A DNA stretch of 32,422 bases from Gammaproteobacteria bacterium (GTDB taxonomy: Bacteria; Pseudomonadota; Gammaproteobacteria; Pseudomonadales; Azotimanducaceae). This document shows, piece after piece, positions 17,060 through 24,283 of this stretch; position 1 is the stretch's first letter; every line of letters begins with the position of its first letter. The position numbers and the translations under genes are program-made. The DNA is taken from assembly GCA_026707905.1 (NCBI GenBank), contig JAPOVY010000123.1, forward strand, positions 1-32,422. The letters are read 5' to 3'. The notes beneath the pieces are model-generated. The model worked only from the letters and a program-made list of their open reading frames with translations, was not told the DNA's origin and searched no databases.

Positions 17060-17608
17060 CTAGATGCTTGTCCAACTCGATCGATCAGGTATTTCGAAGT
17101 GCCGGAACGTGTAACGGCCTCTGGCTCGATCTGAGAAATAAGACTCCAGAGATTTACGAATGACGGGAAAAGCGAGTTGCTCCCAAGGAATTGTCTCTTC
17201 GTCGAATAGCTGAACGTCGAGCGTCTCGTCTCCCGGTGCGTACGACCCGATCAGGTCGGCCAGATAGAACTGATAGATTTGTGAGATATATGCGAGATCG
17301 AATTGCGCGTAGAGCATGTCAAGTTCGACGTCGGCACACGCCTCTTCGCGAGTTTCTCGCTTTGCCCCTTCTAACGTGGATTCGTGGCGTTCGAGGAAAC
17401 CTGCTGGAAACGTCCATCGGTCCTTTCGCGGTTCGATACCGCGTTTACAAAGTAAGACCTGGTCGTTACTTCTGACGAGACAGCCACAAACGATCTTAGG
17501 GTTTTCGTAATGGATGTGTCCACACAACCTGCACACGAAGCGTTGTTGGTTGTCTCCCGGTGGCACCTTGTACACGGTGTTTGCACCACACTTCACACAG
17601 AAATTCAT
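17060..17608 (-). CDS. NUDIX hydrolase with N-terminal zinc ribbon
   Basis: A 182-residue protein with a zinc ribbon (C4, C7, C26, C29) followed by a NUDIX domain, an arrangement shared with NudC-like pyrophosphatases but shorter. The Nudix box GFLERHESTLEGAKRETREE (70-89) keeps the metal-binding glutamates; the usual glycine after REExEE is C91. NUDIX enzymes cleave nucleoside diphosphates linked to another group; zinc-ribbon members often act on NADH, ADP-ribose or FAD, but the substrate here is undetermined. The start is set at the ATG before FCVKCG, because the open frame upstream has no conserved residues. It lies 31 bp after the DUF6644-like pair and is probably co-transcribed with it, although its function looks unrelated. 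Confidence 0.88.
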   Translation of the reverse strand: MNFCVKCGANTVYKVPPGDNQQRFVCRLCGHIHYENPKIVCGCLVRSNDQVLLCKRGIEPRKDRWTFPAGFLERHESTLEGAKRETREEACADVELDMLYAQFDLAYISQIYQFYLADLIGSYAPGDETLDVQLFDEETIPWEQLAFPVIRKSLESYFSDRARGRYTFRHFEIPDRSSWTSI

Positions 17609-17639
17609 GGTTCGTATGCGATAGCGGCTAAGCGATGCT

Positions 17640-18110
17640 CTATGAGAATCCGATCCAACGTCCAGCACCTGCGACGGTGAACCATAAAACAATAGACACG
17701 AGACCGAGCACCGCTAACGACGGGTTCGATGCGCGTTCGCGCAAGACGATCGGATTTCTTACAAAAAACGTAAACAGGATCGCAAGCGGTAATGCAGTGA
17801 TCTTGACCCACCATGAAAAGTTGTAGTAGAGCTTGATCATTTCAGAAAGCGCTAATGGAATACCGGTGGCAAACATGGTCACTACCGCCAGTACGAAATA
17901 CGGACGAGCGTTGAGGAGGACTTGACTCGCGGCACGGGAACGCAGCGCTAATCCCAGCAAGCGAAGGTCAACAACAAGGACCGTGCCACCAAGCAAGGCA
18001 AGTCCGACGAGATGTATCGCTTCGATGAATGGAAACAGCCAATAGGACGTTCGGATCGCTTCACCGATCCACATCTCCTCGAGCGATTGGAAGACTTCGA
18101 GTAGCGTCAC
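17640..18110 (-). CDS. Four-helix membrane protein, DUF6644-like (second of a pair)
   Basis: A 156-residue integral membrane protein with four predicted helices (about 25-52, 66-88, 97-116 and 130-150). It shares with the upstream gene the pattern YxxxPxIExxHxxxLxLxxGTxxxVDLRxLGxA and a C-terminal GRxI, so the two are paralogues. I recognise the DUF6644-type architecture, but no biochemical function is established. The conserved histidine in helix 1 (IEAIHL) could ligate a cofactor such as heme; that is speculation. The start is GTG and overlaps the stop of the upstream gene in a GTGA arrangement, with GAGG ten bases upstream, indicating translational coupling and possibly a heteromeric complex. 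Confidence 0.78.
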   Translation of the reverse strand: MTLLEVFQSLEEMWIGEAIRTSYWLFPFIEAIHLVGLALLGGTVLVVDLRLLGLALRSRAASQVLLNARPYFVLAVVTMFATGIPLALSEMIKLYYNFSWWVKITALPLAILFTFFVRNPIVLRERASNPSLAVLGLVSIVLWFTVAGAGRWIGFS

Positions 18111-18673
18111 AGCGAGGCTACCTCATCAATCACGCAACCTGCGAGAGTGATTACCCAATCCGGTTGTGGTCGATCACAGTCGAACCAGTTGTAAGCGATC
18201 ATGCGACCCGAGAAAATCACGACGACCCATAGGAACAACGATGCGGCCGCCGTCATTCGTACTGAGCGTGGTGGTCTCGGCGCGTTGTCCCAGAGTATCC
18301 GGTTTTTACTAATTCGATAGTGATAGTGTGTCGCGTTGATTGCAGCAAGCACGATCATGATCACCTTGATTCGAAACCAAACGCTGTGGTAGGTACGGAC
18401 TGGGATGGCATAAAACAACAACAAACCAGTCACGAACATGATGACGAAACCAACTACGGTCCACGGTAGAACGCTCTGACTGATCGTGGAAATTGGCGTT
18501 GTCCGATATGCGAACCCGAGCATGCGCAGATCGACGATGGCAAGTGTTCCGACGAATAACGTGAGCGCGAGGACATGCGTCGTTTCGATGTATGGATACA
18601 TGTAGAGCGACTCGTGGAGCGCCGTACTCCACGCGTGCGTATCTAGCCAGTCAGCGAACCAACGTAACGACAT
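18107..18673 (-). CDS. Four-helix membrane protein, DUF6644-like (first of a pair)
   Basis: A 188-residue membrane protein with about four hydrophobic helices (about 27-50, 65-92, 100-115 and 140-160) and a longer tail than its partner. It carries the shared motif YPYIETTHVLALTLFVGT region and VDLRMLGFAYR, and a C-terminal SGRMIAY. Extra histidines occur in the ATHYHYR segment after helix 3. A possible role in an electron-transfer or transport assembly of the inner membrane is suggested only by the neighbouring exported proteins. It starts 13 bp after a terminator-like hairpin that separates it from the DUF6152-type gene, so it is made either by read-through or from its own promoter. Its stop overlaps the next gene by 4 bp. 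Confidence 0.78.
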   Translation of the reverse strand: MSLRWFADWLDTHAWSTALHESLYMYPYIETTHVLALTLFVGTLAIVDLRMLGFAYRTTPISTISQSVLPWTVVGFVIMFVTGLLLFYAIPVRTYHSVWFRIKVIMIVLAAINATHYHYRISKNRILWDNAPRPPRSVRMTAAASLFLWVVVIFSGRMIAYNWFDCDRPQPDWVITLAGCVIDEVASL

Positions 18674-18685
18674 CAGTCATCCGAT

Positions 18686-18720
18686 GAAAAACGCCCCACC
18701 ACCAAACGGTGGCGAGGCGT
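18686..18720 (-). terminator. Terminator-like hairpin inside the leftward cluster
   Basis: ACGCCCCACCACC (18691-18703) and GGTGGCGAGGCGT (18708-18720) pair at 11 of 13 positions around a 4-base loop. Read leftward, the hairpin is followed by GTTTTTC, giving a plausible intrinsic terminator after the DUF6152-type gene and immediately before the membrane-protein pair. Confidence 0.75.
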
Positions 18721-18745
18721 ATTGCTTTGATCGTTGAGGACGCGA

Positions 18746-19234
18746 TTATTCGTCGGCCTCTACTTCCTCGTCAGATTCTTGAATGGATTCGATCCTTTCA
18801 ACATCCGCGGCACGTGCCGGTTCAGTTGGATCTGCTCCGTCGCGAGGCGCGCCTGTGCCAGACGATCCCATGAACAGCGTCGTACCGTCAGCATAGGTTA
18901 TGTTTCGGCCGTTGGCGCGGTTTGAAAGATCCTTCGATTGGTACCCATCAACGATGATGTACGTACCGGGCTTTAGCGAGTCTCGCGTGACACCACGTCG
19001 CAACAACGTGTTGGGTGTGCCGCCTTCAACCATCCATGATTCGGTCGTACCGTCTTCTTTCTCGTGGTCGAGATGGATCCAGGCGTGTGGGTTCACCCAT
19101 TCAACTTTGCTGACCTTACCCTTCAACAGCAATGGCCGATTGGGGTCGAACTCTGCGCCGAATGCGTGATGAGCGTAGACAGCAACACCCGCCGCCAGAC
19201 CAGCAACACCGAGCACGAGACAGAGCAGTTTCAT
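18746..19234 (-). CDS. Exported DUF6152-type protein
   Basis: A 162-residue exported protein with a signal peptide (KLLCLVLGVAGLAAGVAVYA) followed by HHAFGAEFDPNRP and KGKVSKVEWVNPHAWIHLD, the hallmark of the DUF6152 family, which has no known function. The family domain appears to be a small beta-rich fold; the double histidine just after the predicted cleavage site and the NPHAW histidine are candidate metal ligands. The C-terminal ~35 residues are acidic and low in complexity (SDEEVEADE). The ATG at 19234 is preferred over one at 19249 because AGGA is well spaced before it and it gives a normal signal peptide. It follows the secreted paralogue pair closely and precedes a terminator-like hairpin. 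Confidence 0.8.
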   Translation of the reverse strand: MKLLCLVLGVAGLAAGVAVYAHHAFGAEFDPNRPLLLKGKVSKVEWVNPHAWIHLDHEKEDGTTESWMVEGGTPNTLLRRGVTRDSLKPGTYIIVDGYQSKDLSNRANGRNITYADGTTLFMGSSGTGAPRDGADPTEPARAADVERIESIQESDEEVEADE

Positions 19235-19252
19235 TCGTTGGATCCTCATTTC

Positions 19253-20299
19253 TTAGTTACTCGCCGCCAAAGCTTCGCGTTCAAGACGCCGTGCGCCGCG
19301 AAGGATGTTCCCCATAGCGTAGTTTCCTTCGTGGCACGCGTATTCAAAGATTCGTTCATCAGACTGCGGCCAAACGTAGTCACCAGCCCACTTGTCTTTC
19401 CAAGTGGATGGGTCTTCGACCTCAAAACTGTAGTGTAGGTTGCGATCGTCGATACGTTCAAAGCGTTCAAGAACCTTTAGGTGTCGCGACGCTCCCCCCT
19501 GTGCAGGAGTATCGTTGAAATTAGTGGTCTCTACGACGAGCGTGTCGTCCTCCCACCAACCGATCGAGTCACCCATCCAATAACGAACGTCGTCGGGAGG
19601 ATGCTCACTGTTAAGTCGGATCGTTCGAGCGTCGTGCACCATCTCGACCAGAATCACGATCTTGTCTGGACCCTGAACGATTTTCTTATGGTTGTTGTAA
19701 AGTGCAGGCATCATCGGTGGACCACCCGTGGAACTGAATCCCTGCAGACAGCGGTCTGCCAGTGTGAGACCTTCTGGGTTGTCGTAAGGTCCAGGACCGT
19801 CCCGGTCTATCCAATTAGCCGTACCGTCATTACGCGCGAATGACCGGAATAAGGCACGAATACGCGCAATTCCTTCGGGCGTCATCTCAGGTCTTCGTCC
19901 GTTTTCAGGATATGTGATGATGGACGTGCGGAATTTACCGTCGACAGCATTGAGTGTTTCCCCGTTGTCGATCCAGAACGTGTTGTAGCCGCCGACATTG
20001 CCTGCTGCGCCAGGCGAACCATCGCCGCCTTCTGGTGGTGCTTCGCGATTAGGGTCCTTTTGGGCATTGTTGGCCGCTAATGCTTGAGCAGTTTGTCTCG
20101 CACGTTCCTCCGCCTGTTCCTTAGTCACATAGAGTTCATCGCCATAGTAATTAGGTCGTTGTACCGGCGTGAGTGTTGCAGTGTCATACGTACCTGTGAA
20201 ATCCGGCGTGCCCCAAGGTGTGCGAGGCTGGTCTGCCTCAGCTTCTGCGAATGCAATGCCTGATAGCGCTACCAGTAGCGCAGAAAAGATAAATCTCAT
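19253..20299 (-). CDS. Exported protein of unknown function (paralogue B)
   Basis: A 348-residue protein with a clear signal peptide (MRFIFSALLVALSGIAFA, cleaved before EAEA). The mature part begins TPWGTPDFTGTYD, has a Gly/Pro-rich insertion at about 90-105, and carries the segment DSIGWWEDDTLVVETTNFND, followed by HLKVLERFERIDDRNLHY and a lipocalin-like pattern of alternating strands. I recognise this as a widespread uncharacterised secreted family but can give no reaction. It shares DTLVVE, the IVQGxD region and the VxERxxxxxxxxxxY pattern with the upstream gene, so they are paralogues. GGGAGGA abuts an ATG at 20305 but is correctly spaced for ATG 20299, which is chosen. The DUF6152-type gene follows within about 20 bp, so the three are one operon. 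Confidence 0.8.
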   Translation of the reverse strand: MRFIFSALLVALSGIAFAEAEADQPRTPWGTPDFTGTYDTATLTPVQRPNYYGDELYVTKEQAEERARQTAQALAANNAQKDPNREAPPEGGDGSPGAAGNVGGYNTFWIDNGETLNAVDGKFRTSIITYPENGRRPEMTPEGIARIRALFRSFARNDGTANWIDRDGPGPYDNPEGLTLADRCLQGFSSTGGPPMMPALYNNHKKIVQGPDKIVILVEMVHDARTIRLNSEHPPDDVRYWMGDSIGWWEDDTLVVETTNFNDTPAQGGASRHLKVLERFERIDDRNLHYSFEVEDPSTWKDKWAGDYVWPQSDERIFEYACHEGNYAMGNILRGARRLEREALAASN

Positions 20300-20301
20300 G
20301 A

Positions 20302-21204
20302 TCATTCCTCCCAGCCTCGCGGCAACGGATTACGACGCCACTCCCCATACATCAGTTCCTCTACGAACTCAACACATTTGAAGTCCATGATTCGCGCGTC
20401 CGGTTCCATACGACGATACAAAGGCAAGGAAATCGACCAAGATTCTGTAAACGTTTCCTCATCGTGGATCGTCGCTTCGTATTGCATGTGATTCGGTCCA
20501 GTTGGTGTCCAGCGTTCCACAACCTTCATGCTGGCCGAGTGGTGATTACCTGCACGGTCGAACCAAGTATCGGGAACTTGCCCGGTAACCTCAACAACGA
20601 GAGTGTCACCATCCCATTGAGCATAGGACTGGCCCATCCATGAATCTACTGGCGCAGGTCCAGGATCCTCAAAATAGAGAATCCGGTCGGCATTCGCAAA
20701 CTCATAGACGATGAACATCGAATCGTGTCCTTGAACGATTTCAAACGGGAAGGGCATATAGGTTGAACGCGGTACCCCCGGTAGGTAACACTTGATCGCT
20801 GGATCTCGATTCAGGTAATCTGCCCGATTCTCGTCACGGATCGTTCGTGCTTCATCTGTATAGGGGATCCTTCCACCACCCGCGATGATTCCCATACCAC
20901 CCGGCACAGCGCCAATCGCACCTAGAGCTAGTATGCGTTGGTGCGGTACTGGGACCACTGGACCATCGCGCGATTGAAGCGCAGGTCGAGCCAAATGGCG
21001 CTCGATATCCCAATGTGCGCTACTTATGGCCTGCCAGATACCGCTCAGATCTGGGATATCGGTATTCGCCAATCGAGGTGCGACCCAATCGTCTTCTGCT
21101 TGCGTTCCCAAACATAACACGAGCATCGCGAACAATCCGAGCAACTTGGACAATCTCGGCAGGAAAACTCCCAACGTTGAAGCATGCTTACGAGATAGTC
21201 TCAT
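20302..21204 (-). CDS. Exported protein of unknown function (paralogue A)
   Basis: A 300-residue exported protein. The ATG at 21204 gives a basic N-terminus and a hydrophobic core (LLGLFAMLVLCLGTQA) typical of a signal peptide; upstream in-frame residues to 21339 look non-coding. The mature region contains IPDLSGIWQ, an alanine/glycine-rich stretch with IGAVPGGMGIIAGGG, KCYLPGVPRSTYMPFPFEIVQG-type segment, and WDGDTLVVEVTG followed by MKVVERWTPTGPNHMQYEATI. These last parts align by eye with the next gene, so this is a duplicated secreted family. No catalytic motif is recognised. It is the first gene of the leftward cluster; AAAGGT lies about 13 bases before the start. Confidence 0.8.
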   Translation of the reverse strand: MRLSRKHASTLGVFLPRLSKLLGLFAMLVLCLGTQAEDDWVAPRLANTDIPDLSGIWQAISSAHWDIERHLARPALQSRDGPVVPVPHQRILALGAIGAVPGGMGIIAGGGRIPYTDEARTIRDENRADYLNRDPAIKCYLPGVPRSTYMPFPFEIVQGHDSMFIVYEFANADRILYFEDPGPAPVDSWMGQSYAQWDGDTLVVEVTGQVPDTWFDRAGNHHSASMKVVERWTPTGPNHMQYEATIHDEETFTESWSISLPLYRRMEPDARIMDFKCVEFVEELMYGEWRRNPLPRGWEE

Positions 21205-21888
21205 AGTCAGGTTACGCACCTTTGAATTCAGTTCGAAAATTATTTTACGCTTGACTGCTAACAATAGAGTTTTAAGGCACGTGCATGGAACGGAATTCTG
21301 ATATGTCATATCGACCGTCAATGGTGCTGGACGGTTCATTGTCAGTCGAGTCGTACTTAAGTTGATTTAATCCAATCAGGGTTCTGCGAGCGCGTAACGT
21401 CAATGTGCGCACGAGGAGCGTGTGCTCAAAAGCTAACGCGATTGATCAAGATTGCTGTACGAAACGCACAATTGGATGAAATATTCATTGTGTGCCGTTA
21501 GGGCGTGAGATCATCGGGAAGAGTAGGCTTTGTGACGTCGCTTCGTAATGACGGTAAATATGGACTACATTCCGTATTTTCCGGCTAGAAACGGAGTTAG
21601 GTTCATATTTCGCGGATTGTGGCGCTTGGCTTGTGCTTCCTGCCTACACGAAGGACTTTGCTATAGAGCATACGATCGAATTCCGTTGACAGGCATCCCT
21701 CGGTGTAGTGTCGCTAGTGAACGGGTCCAATCCCATCCTTCAAATAAGGCGCAAATTGAACAAGCGCATTTCATACTGCATTAGCGACGGTAGACATTTT
21801 CGCATGAAAAAAGAGCGTTCGTCCATACAATTGACGATAACCACGTTCCGCAACACGGCGTTCGACGCTACACGCGCGGAGATGCAGT
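21205..21888. other. Divergent intergenic region
   Basis: A 684-bp stretch between the leftward secreted-protein cluster and the rightward membrane/redoxin genes. No open frame here has both a ribosome-binding site and protein-like composition. It contains an ATGAA-ATA-TTCAT palindrome (21476-21488) and a TTGACA at about 21684-21689 without a good -10 at normal spacing. Promoters for both directions are expected here, but I cannot place them. Length and AT-rich patches suggest regulation or decayed sequence. Confidence 0.45.
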
Positions 21889-22167
21889 ATGACAATGAGT
21901 ACGTCGGGTGGCGTTAGAGAGCGGCCTGACCCTCACGAAATGGCTGCATCGAAGAGTTCTGAGGAGAAACGTGCAAGCCCCGCGTTAGTTTCGACGACCT
22001 TCGCTATCTTATTGATAATGAACGGTTTTATCGTCGGGGGATTGCTGATTCTCGAAGTCGCGTTCATGTCGATGTGTTCAAGAACCGTGCTCAGGTTCTT
22101 CTGGAGCCTAGTTTGGACTTCTGTCGTTGCAGCCTATTTTTATTATTGGCTCATCTTCATCGCTTAG
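21889..22167 (+). CDS. Small two-helix membrane protein
   Basis: A 92-residue protein with a hydrophilic, charged N-terminus (about 1-32) and two predicted transmembrane helices (about 33-60 and 66-91), ending with the aromatic-rich YFYYWLIFIA. GGAG (21878-21881) is seven bases before the ATG, a good ribosome-binding site. No family is recognised. It lies upstream of, and in the same direction as, the exported redoxin/copper protein, so it may help anchor or mature it; that is inference. The sequence being short, coding status is likely but not certain. Confidence 0.6.
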   Translation: MTMSTSGGVRERPDPHEMAASKSSEEKRASPALVSTTFAILLIMNGFIVGGLLILEVAFMSMCSRTVLRFFWSLVWTSVVAAYFYYWLIFIA

Positions 22168-22199
22168 CGGCAGTTGGGTCAGTTGGTTCGAGGTTAGCG

Positions 22200-22277
22200 A
22201 TGATGAAGAACATCATGTGGAAACGCATGACTCACGAGATCGACAGAGTAACCTGCCGATTTCGCGAGCGAAGCTAA
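22200..22277 (+). CDS. Possible 25-residue ORF upstream of the redoxin/copper gene
   Basis: ATG at 22200 begins a 25-codon frame (MMKNIMWKRM, then a basic tail) ending in TAA 17 bases before the next gene. GAGG (22190-22193) is six bases upstream. It could be a leader peptide or chance. ATGATG-AAGAA-CATCAT at its start is a perfect 6-bp inverted repeat. Confidence 0.25.
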   Translation: MMKNIMWKRMTHEIDRVTCRFRERS

Positions 22278-22294
22278 AAAATGGGAGCTTTTCT

Positions 22295-24256
22295 ATGCTG
22301 AGAAATGCGCTGATTACGTCTTGTCTCTTGGCAGGCGTTTTGACATGGGCAGTACCGGTCGAGAATTTTTCTTTGCTCGATCACAATGGGGACGCGCACG
22401 AACTTTATTACTACTCCGATGCGGATGCAGTCGTCGTAATCGTGCAGGGCAACGCTTGTCCGATTATTCGAAACGCGCTACCTGATATACGCGAGGTACG
22501 CGATGAGTTCGTCGATCAAAACGTCGTGTTTCTCATGCTGAACGCGAACCTTCAAGACAATCGTACGTCGATTCAAGTGGAGGCTGAAGAATGGAATATC
22601 GATATGCCCATTCTGGTCGATGAGACGCAATTGGTAGCTCGCGGACTCGGCATAACGCGGACGGCCGAAACATTTGTAATCGACCCGTCGAATTGGGATT
22701 TGGTTTATCGTGGACCATTCAACGATCGTATCGGCTATGAGCGCCAAAAAGCGGAAGCCGACGCCCATTACGTCGTTGATGCGATTCAAGCAATCCAAAA
22801 CGGCTCAGACGTCGCGTCCCAACCAGTCGACGTCAAAGGGTGCCTGATCAATATTGAGGAACCTACAGCTGAAGTTTCATTTGTCGCGGATGTCGTTCCC
22901 GTCCTTGAACGAAACTGTATGAGTTGCCACACGCCAGGCGGCATTGGACCATGGGCAATGTCAAACTATGAGATGGTCAAAGGCTTCGCCCCGATGATGC
23001 GAGAAGTGCTCCGTACGAATCGAATGCCACCTTGGCACGCTGACCCTCACATCGGTGAGTGGGGCAACGATCGCAGTATCTCGGTTGAAGAGAAGAAACT
23101 ACTGGTCGATTGGATCGAAGCCGGAGCGCCGCGCGGCGAGGGTGAAGATCCGTTAGGTGAAATTGTCGCATCAATTGAAGCAAACCGAAGCTCTGTGGAT
23201 TGGCCACTCGGTAAGCCCGATATCATCATTGATGTACCCGCTTTTGAAGTTCCTGCTACAGGCGTAGTTGAATACCAGAATCACGAAATTGCCTCAAATC
23301 TGACCGACGACGTTTGGATTCGCGGCATCGATGTCCAACCTGGCGACACGAACGTCCTACATCATGCGTTGGTCGGTTCGAATGAACCGGGTGGCAATTC
23401 AAGACGCGGCGTTTTCAACAATTTCTTAGGCGGTTATGCACCCGGCGTAATCGGCGACTTCGCGCCGGAAGGTACAGGCACGCTAATCAAGAAGGGATCC
23501 ACCATCGCCGTACAGATGCACTATACACCCTATGGCAAAACCGTCGTGGATGAGACTCAGATCGGGCTCTACGTGCACGATGAACCGCCGGAACGGTTTA
23601 TTCGTCATGGTGTCGTGATCAACTTCAATCTTGCGATTCCACCGAATACGAAGGAACACGAAGAAGGTGCATACCTTGAGTTCGACAAAGACGCAGAGAT
23701 TTATTCGATTCTGCCTCATTCCCACTATCGAGGACGCAGCTCTACTTTCGAGTTAGAGCTCCCAAACGGCGAACGAGAGATTTTGTTATCGGTACCAGAG
23801 TATGACTTCAACTGGCAAACAGGTTACGTGTTTGCAGAGCCAAAGCACGTCCCTGCGGGTTCAAAACTGATCCACAAGACGGTGTACGACAATTCAAGTC
23901 AGAACTTCGCTAATCCGGATCCCGACAAGACGGTAACCTGGGGGTTGCAGTCATGGGATGAGATGCTCTACGGTGCATTTGTATTCCGCTGGAGCGACGA
24001 AACGTCGGACAACCCGATTCACTCCGCTGCTCGTTTTCGCACAGCTCAGACGGTGGGTTTCCTCGACCGGGACATGGATGGCGGTATTCAGCAGCACGAG
24101 CTGCGAGAACGCCTTCAGAAGCAGTTGGAACCGGCATTCACTCATTTTGACGCGAACGGCAACGCGGCTCTCGAGGTGGATGAACTCTTCAACTACCAAC
24201 AATTCGCGGCTCAACGACGCGCTCAAGCACGACAAACTGAGGCCCGAACGAACTAA
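22295..24256 (+). CDS. Exported redoxin / cytochrome c / copper monooxygenase-like / EF-hand protein
   Basis: A 653-residue multidomain protein, exported by an N-terminal signal peptide (about 1-20). Domains in order: a thioredoxin-like redoxin domain (about 21-170) with a single active-site-like cysteine, C55 in NACP, and no CxxC; a c-type heme site C208-x-x-C211-H212 with PGGIGPW and possible axial M244/H248 in RMPPWHAD; a type II copper monooxygenase-like region (about 325-575); and two EF-hand loops near 591-602 (ideal DxDxDG...E) and 619-630. The copper residues of the PHM/DBM family all have counterparts: H356-H357, H409, H475-x-H477 and M557. GGGAG lies seven bases before the ATG at 22295, which also gives the signal peptide. 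Related proteins occur widely in marine bacteria, but I know of no proven substrate. It precedes the SelD-fusion gene. Confidence 0.87.
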   Translation: MLRNALITSCLLAGVLTWAVPVENFSLLDHNGDAHELYYYSDADAVVVIVQGNACPIIRNALPDIREVRDEFVDQNVVFLMLNANLQDNRTSIQVEAEEWNIDMPILVDETQLVARGLGITRTAETFVIDPSNWDLVYRGPFNDRIGYERQKAEADAHYVVDAIQAIQNGSDVASQPVDVKGCLINIEEPTAEVSFVADVVPVLERNCMSCHTPGGIGPWAMSNYEMVKGFAPMMREVLRTNRMPPWHADPHIGEWGNDRSISVEEKKLLVDWIEAGAPRGEGEDPLGEIVASIEANRSSVDWPLGKPDIIIDVPAFEVPATGVVEYQNHEIASNLTDDVWIRGIDVQPGDTNVLHHALVGSNEPGGNSRRGVFNNFLGGYAPGVIGDFAPEGTGTLIKKGSTIAVQMHYTPYGKTVVDETQIGLYVHDEPPERFIRHGVVINFNLAIPPNTKEHEEGAYLEFDKDAEIYSILPHSHYRGRSSTFELELPNGEREILLSVPEYDFNWQTGYVFAEPKHVPAGSKLIHKTVYDNSSQNFANPDPDKTVTWGLQSWDEMLYGAFVFRWSDETSDNPIHSAARFRTAQTVGFLDRDMDGGIQQHELRERLQKQLEPAFTHFDANGNAALEVDELFNYQQFAAQRRAQARQTEARTN

Positions 24257-24261
24257 CGTGC

Positions 24262-24283
24262 CACGAGCGGGGTGACGCTCGTG
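24262..24283 (+). promoter_or_regulatory. Stem-loop covering the SelD-fusion translation start
   Basis: CACGAGCG (24262-24269) pairs perfectly with CGCTCGTG (24276-24283) around GGGTGA. The 3' arm contains the likely GTG start (24281-24283) and the loop contains the GGGG ribosome-binding-like bases. In mRNA this would hide the start until the stem opens, for example by ribosomes finishing the upstream gene 6 bp away. Confidence 0.6.

Noticed and set aside
21548..21784. 78-codon open frame in the divergent region
   Set aside because: No convincing ribosome-binding site, Cys/Arg-rich composition unlike a soluble or membrane protein, no recognisable family.
22127..22294. Longer N-terminus for the redoxin/copper protein
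   Set aside because: It would overlap the small membrane protein gene and bury the signal peptide; ATG 22295 has GGGAG at seven bases.
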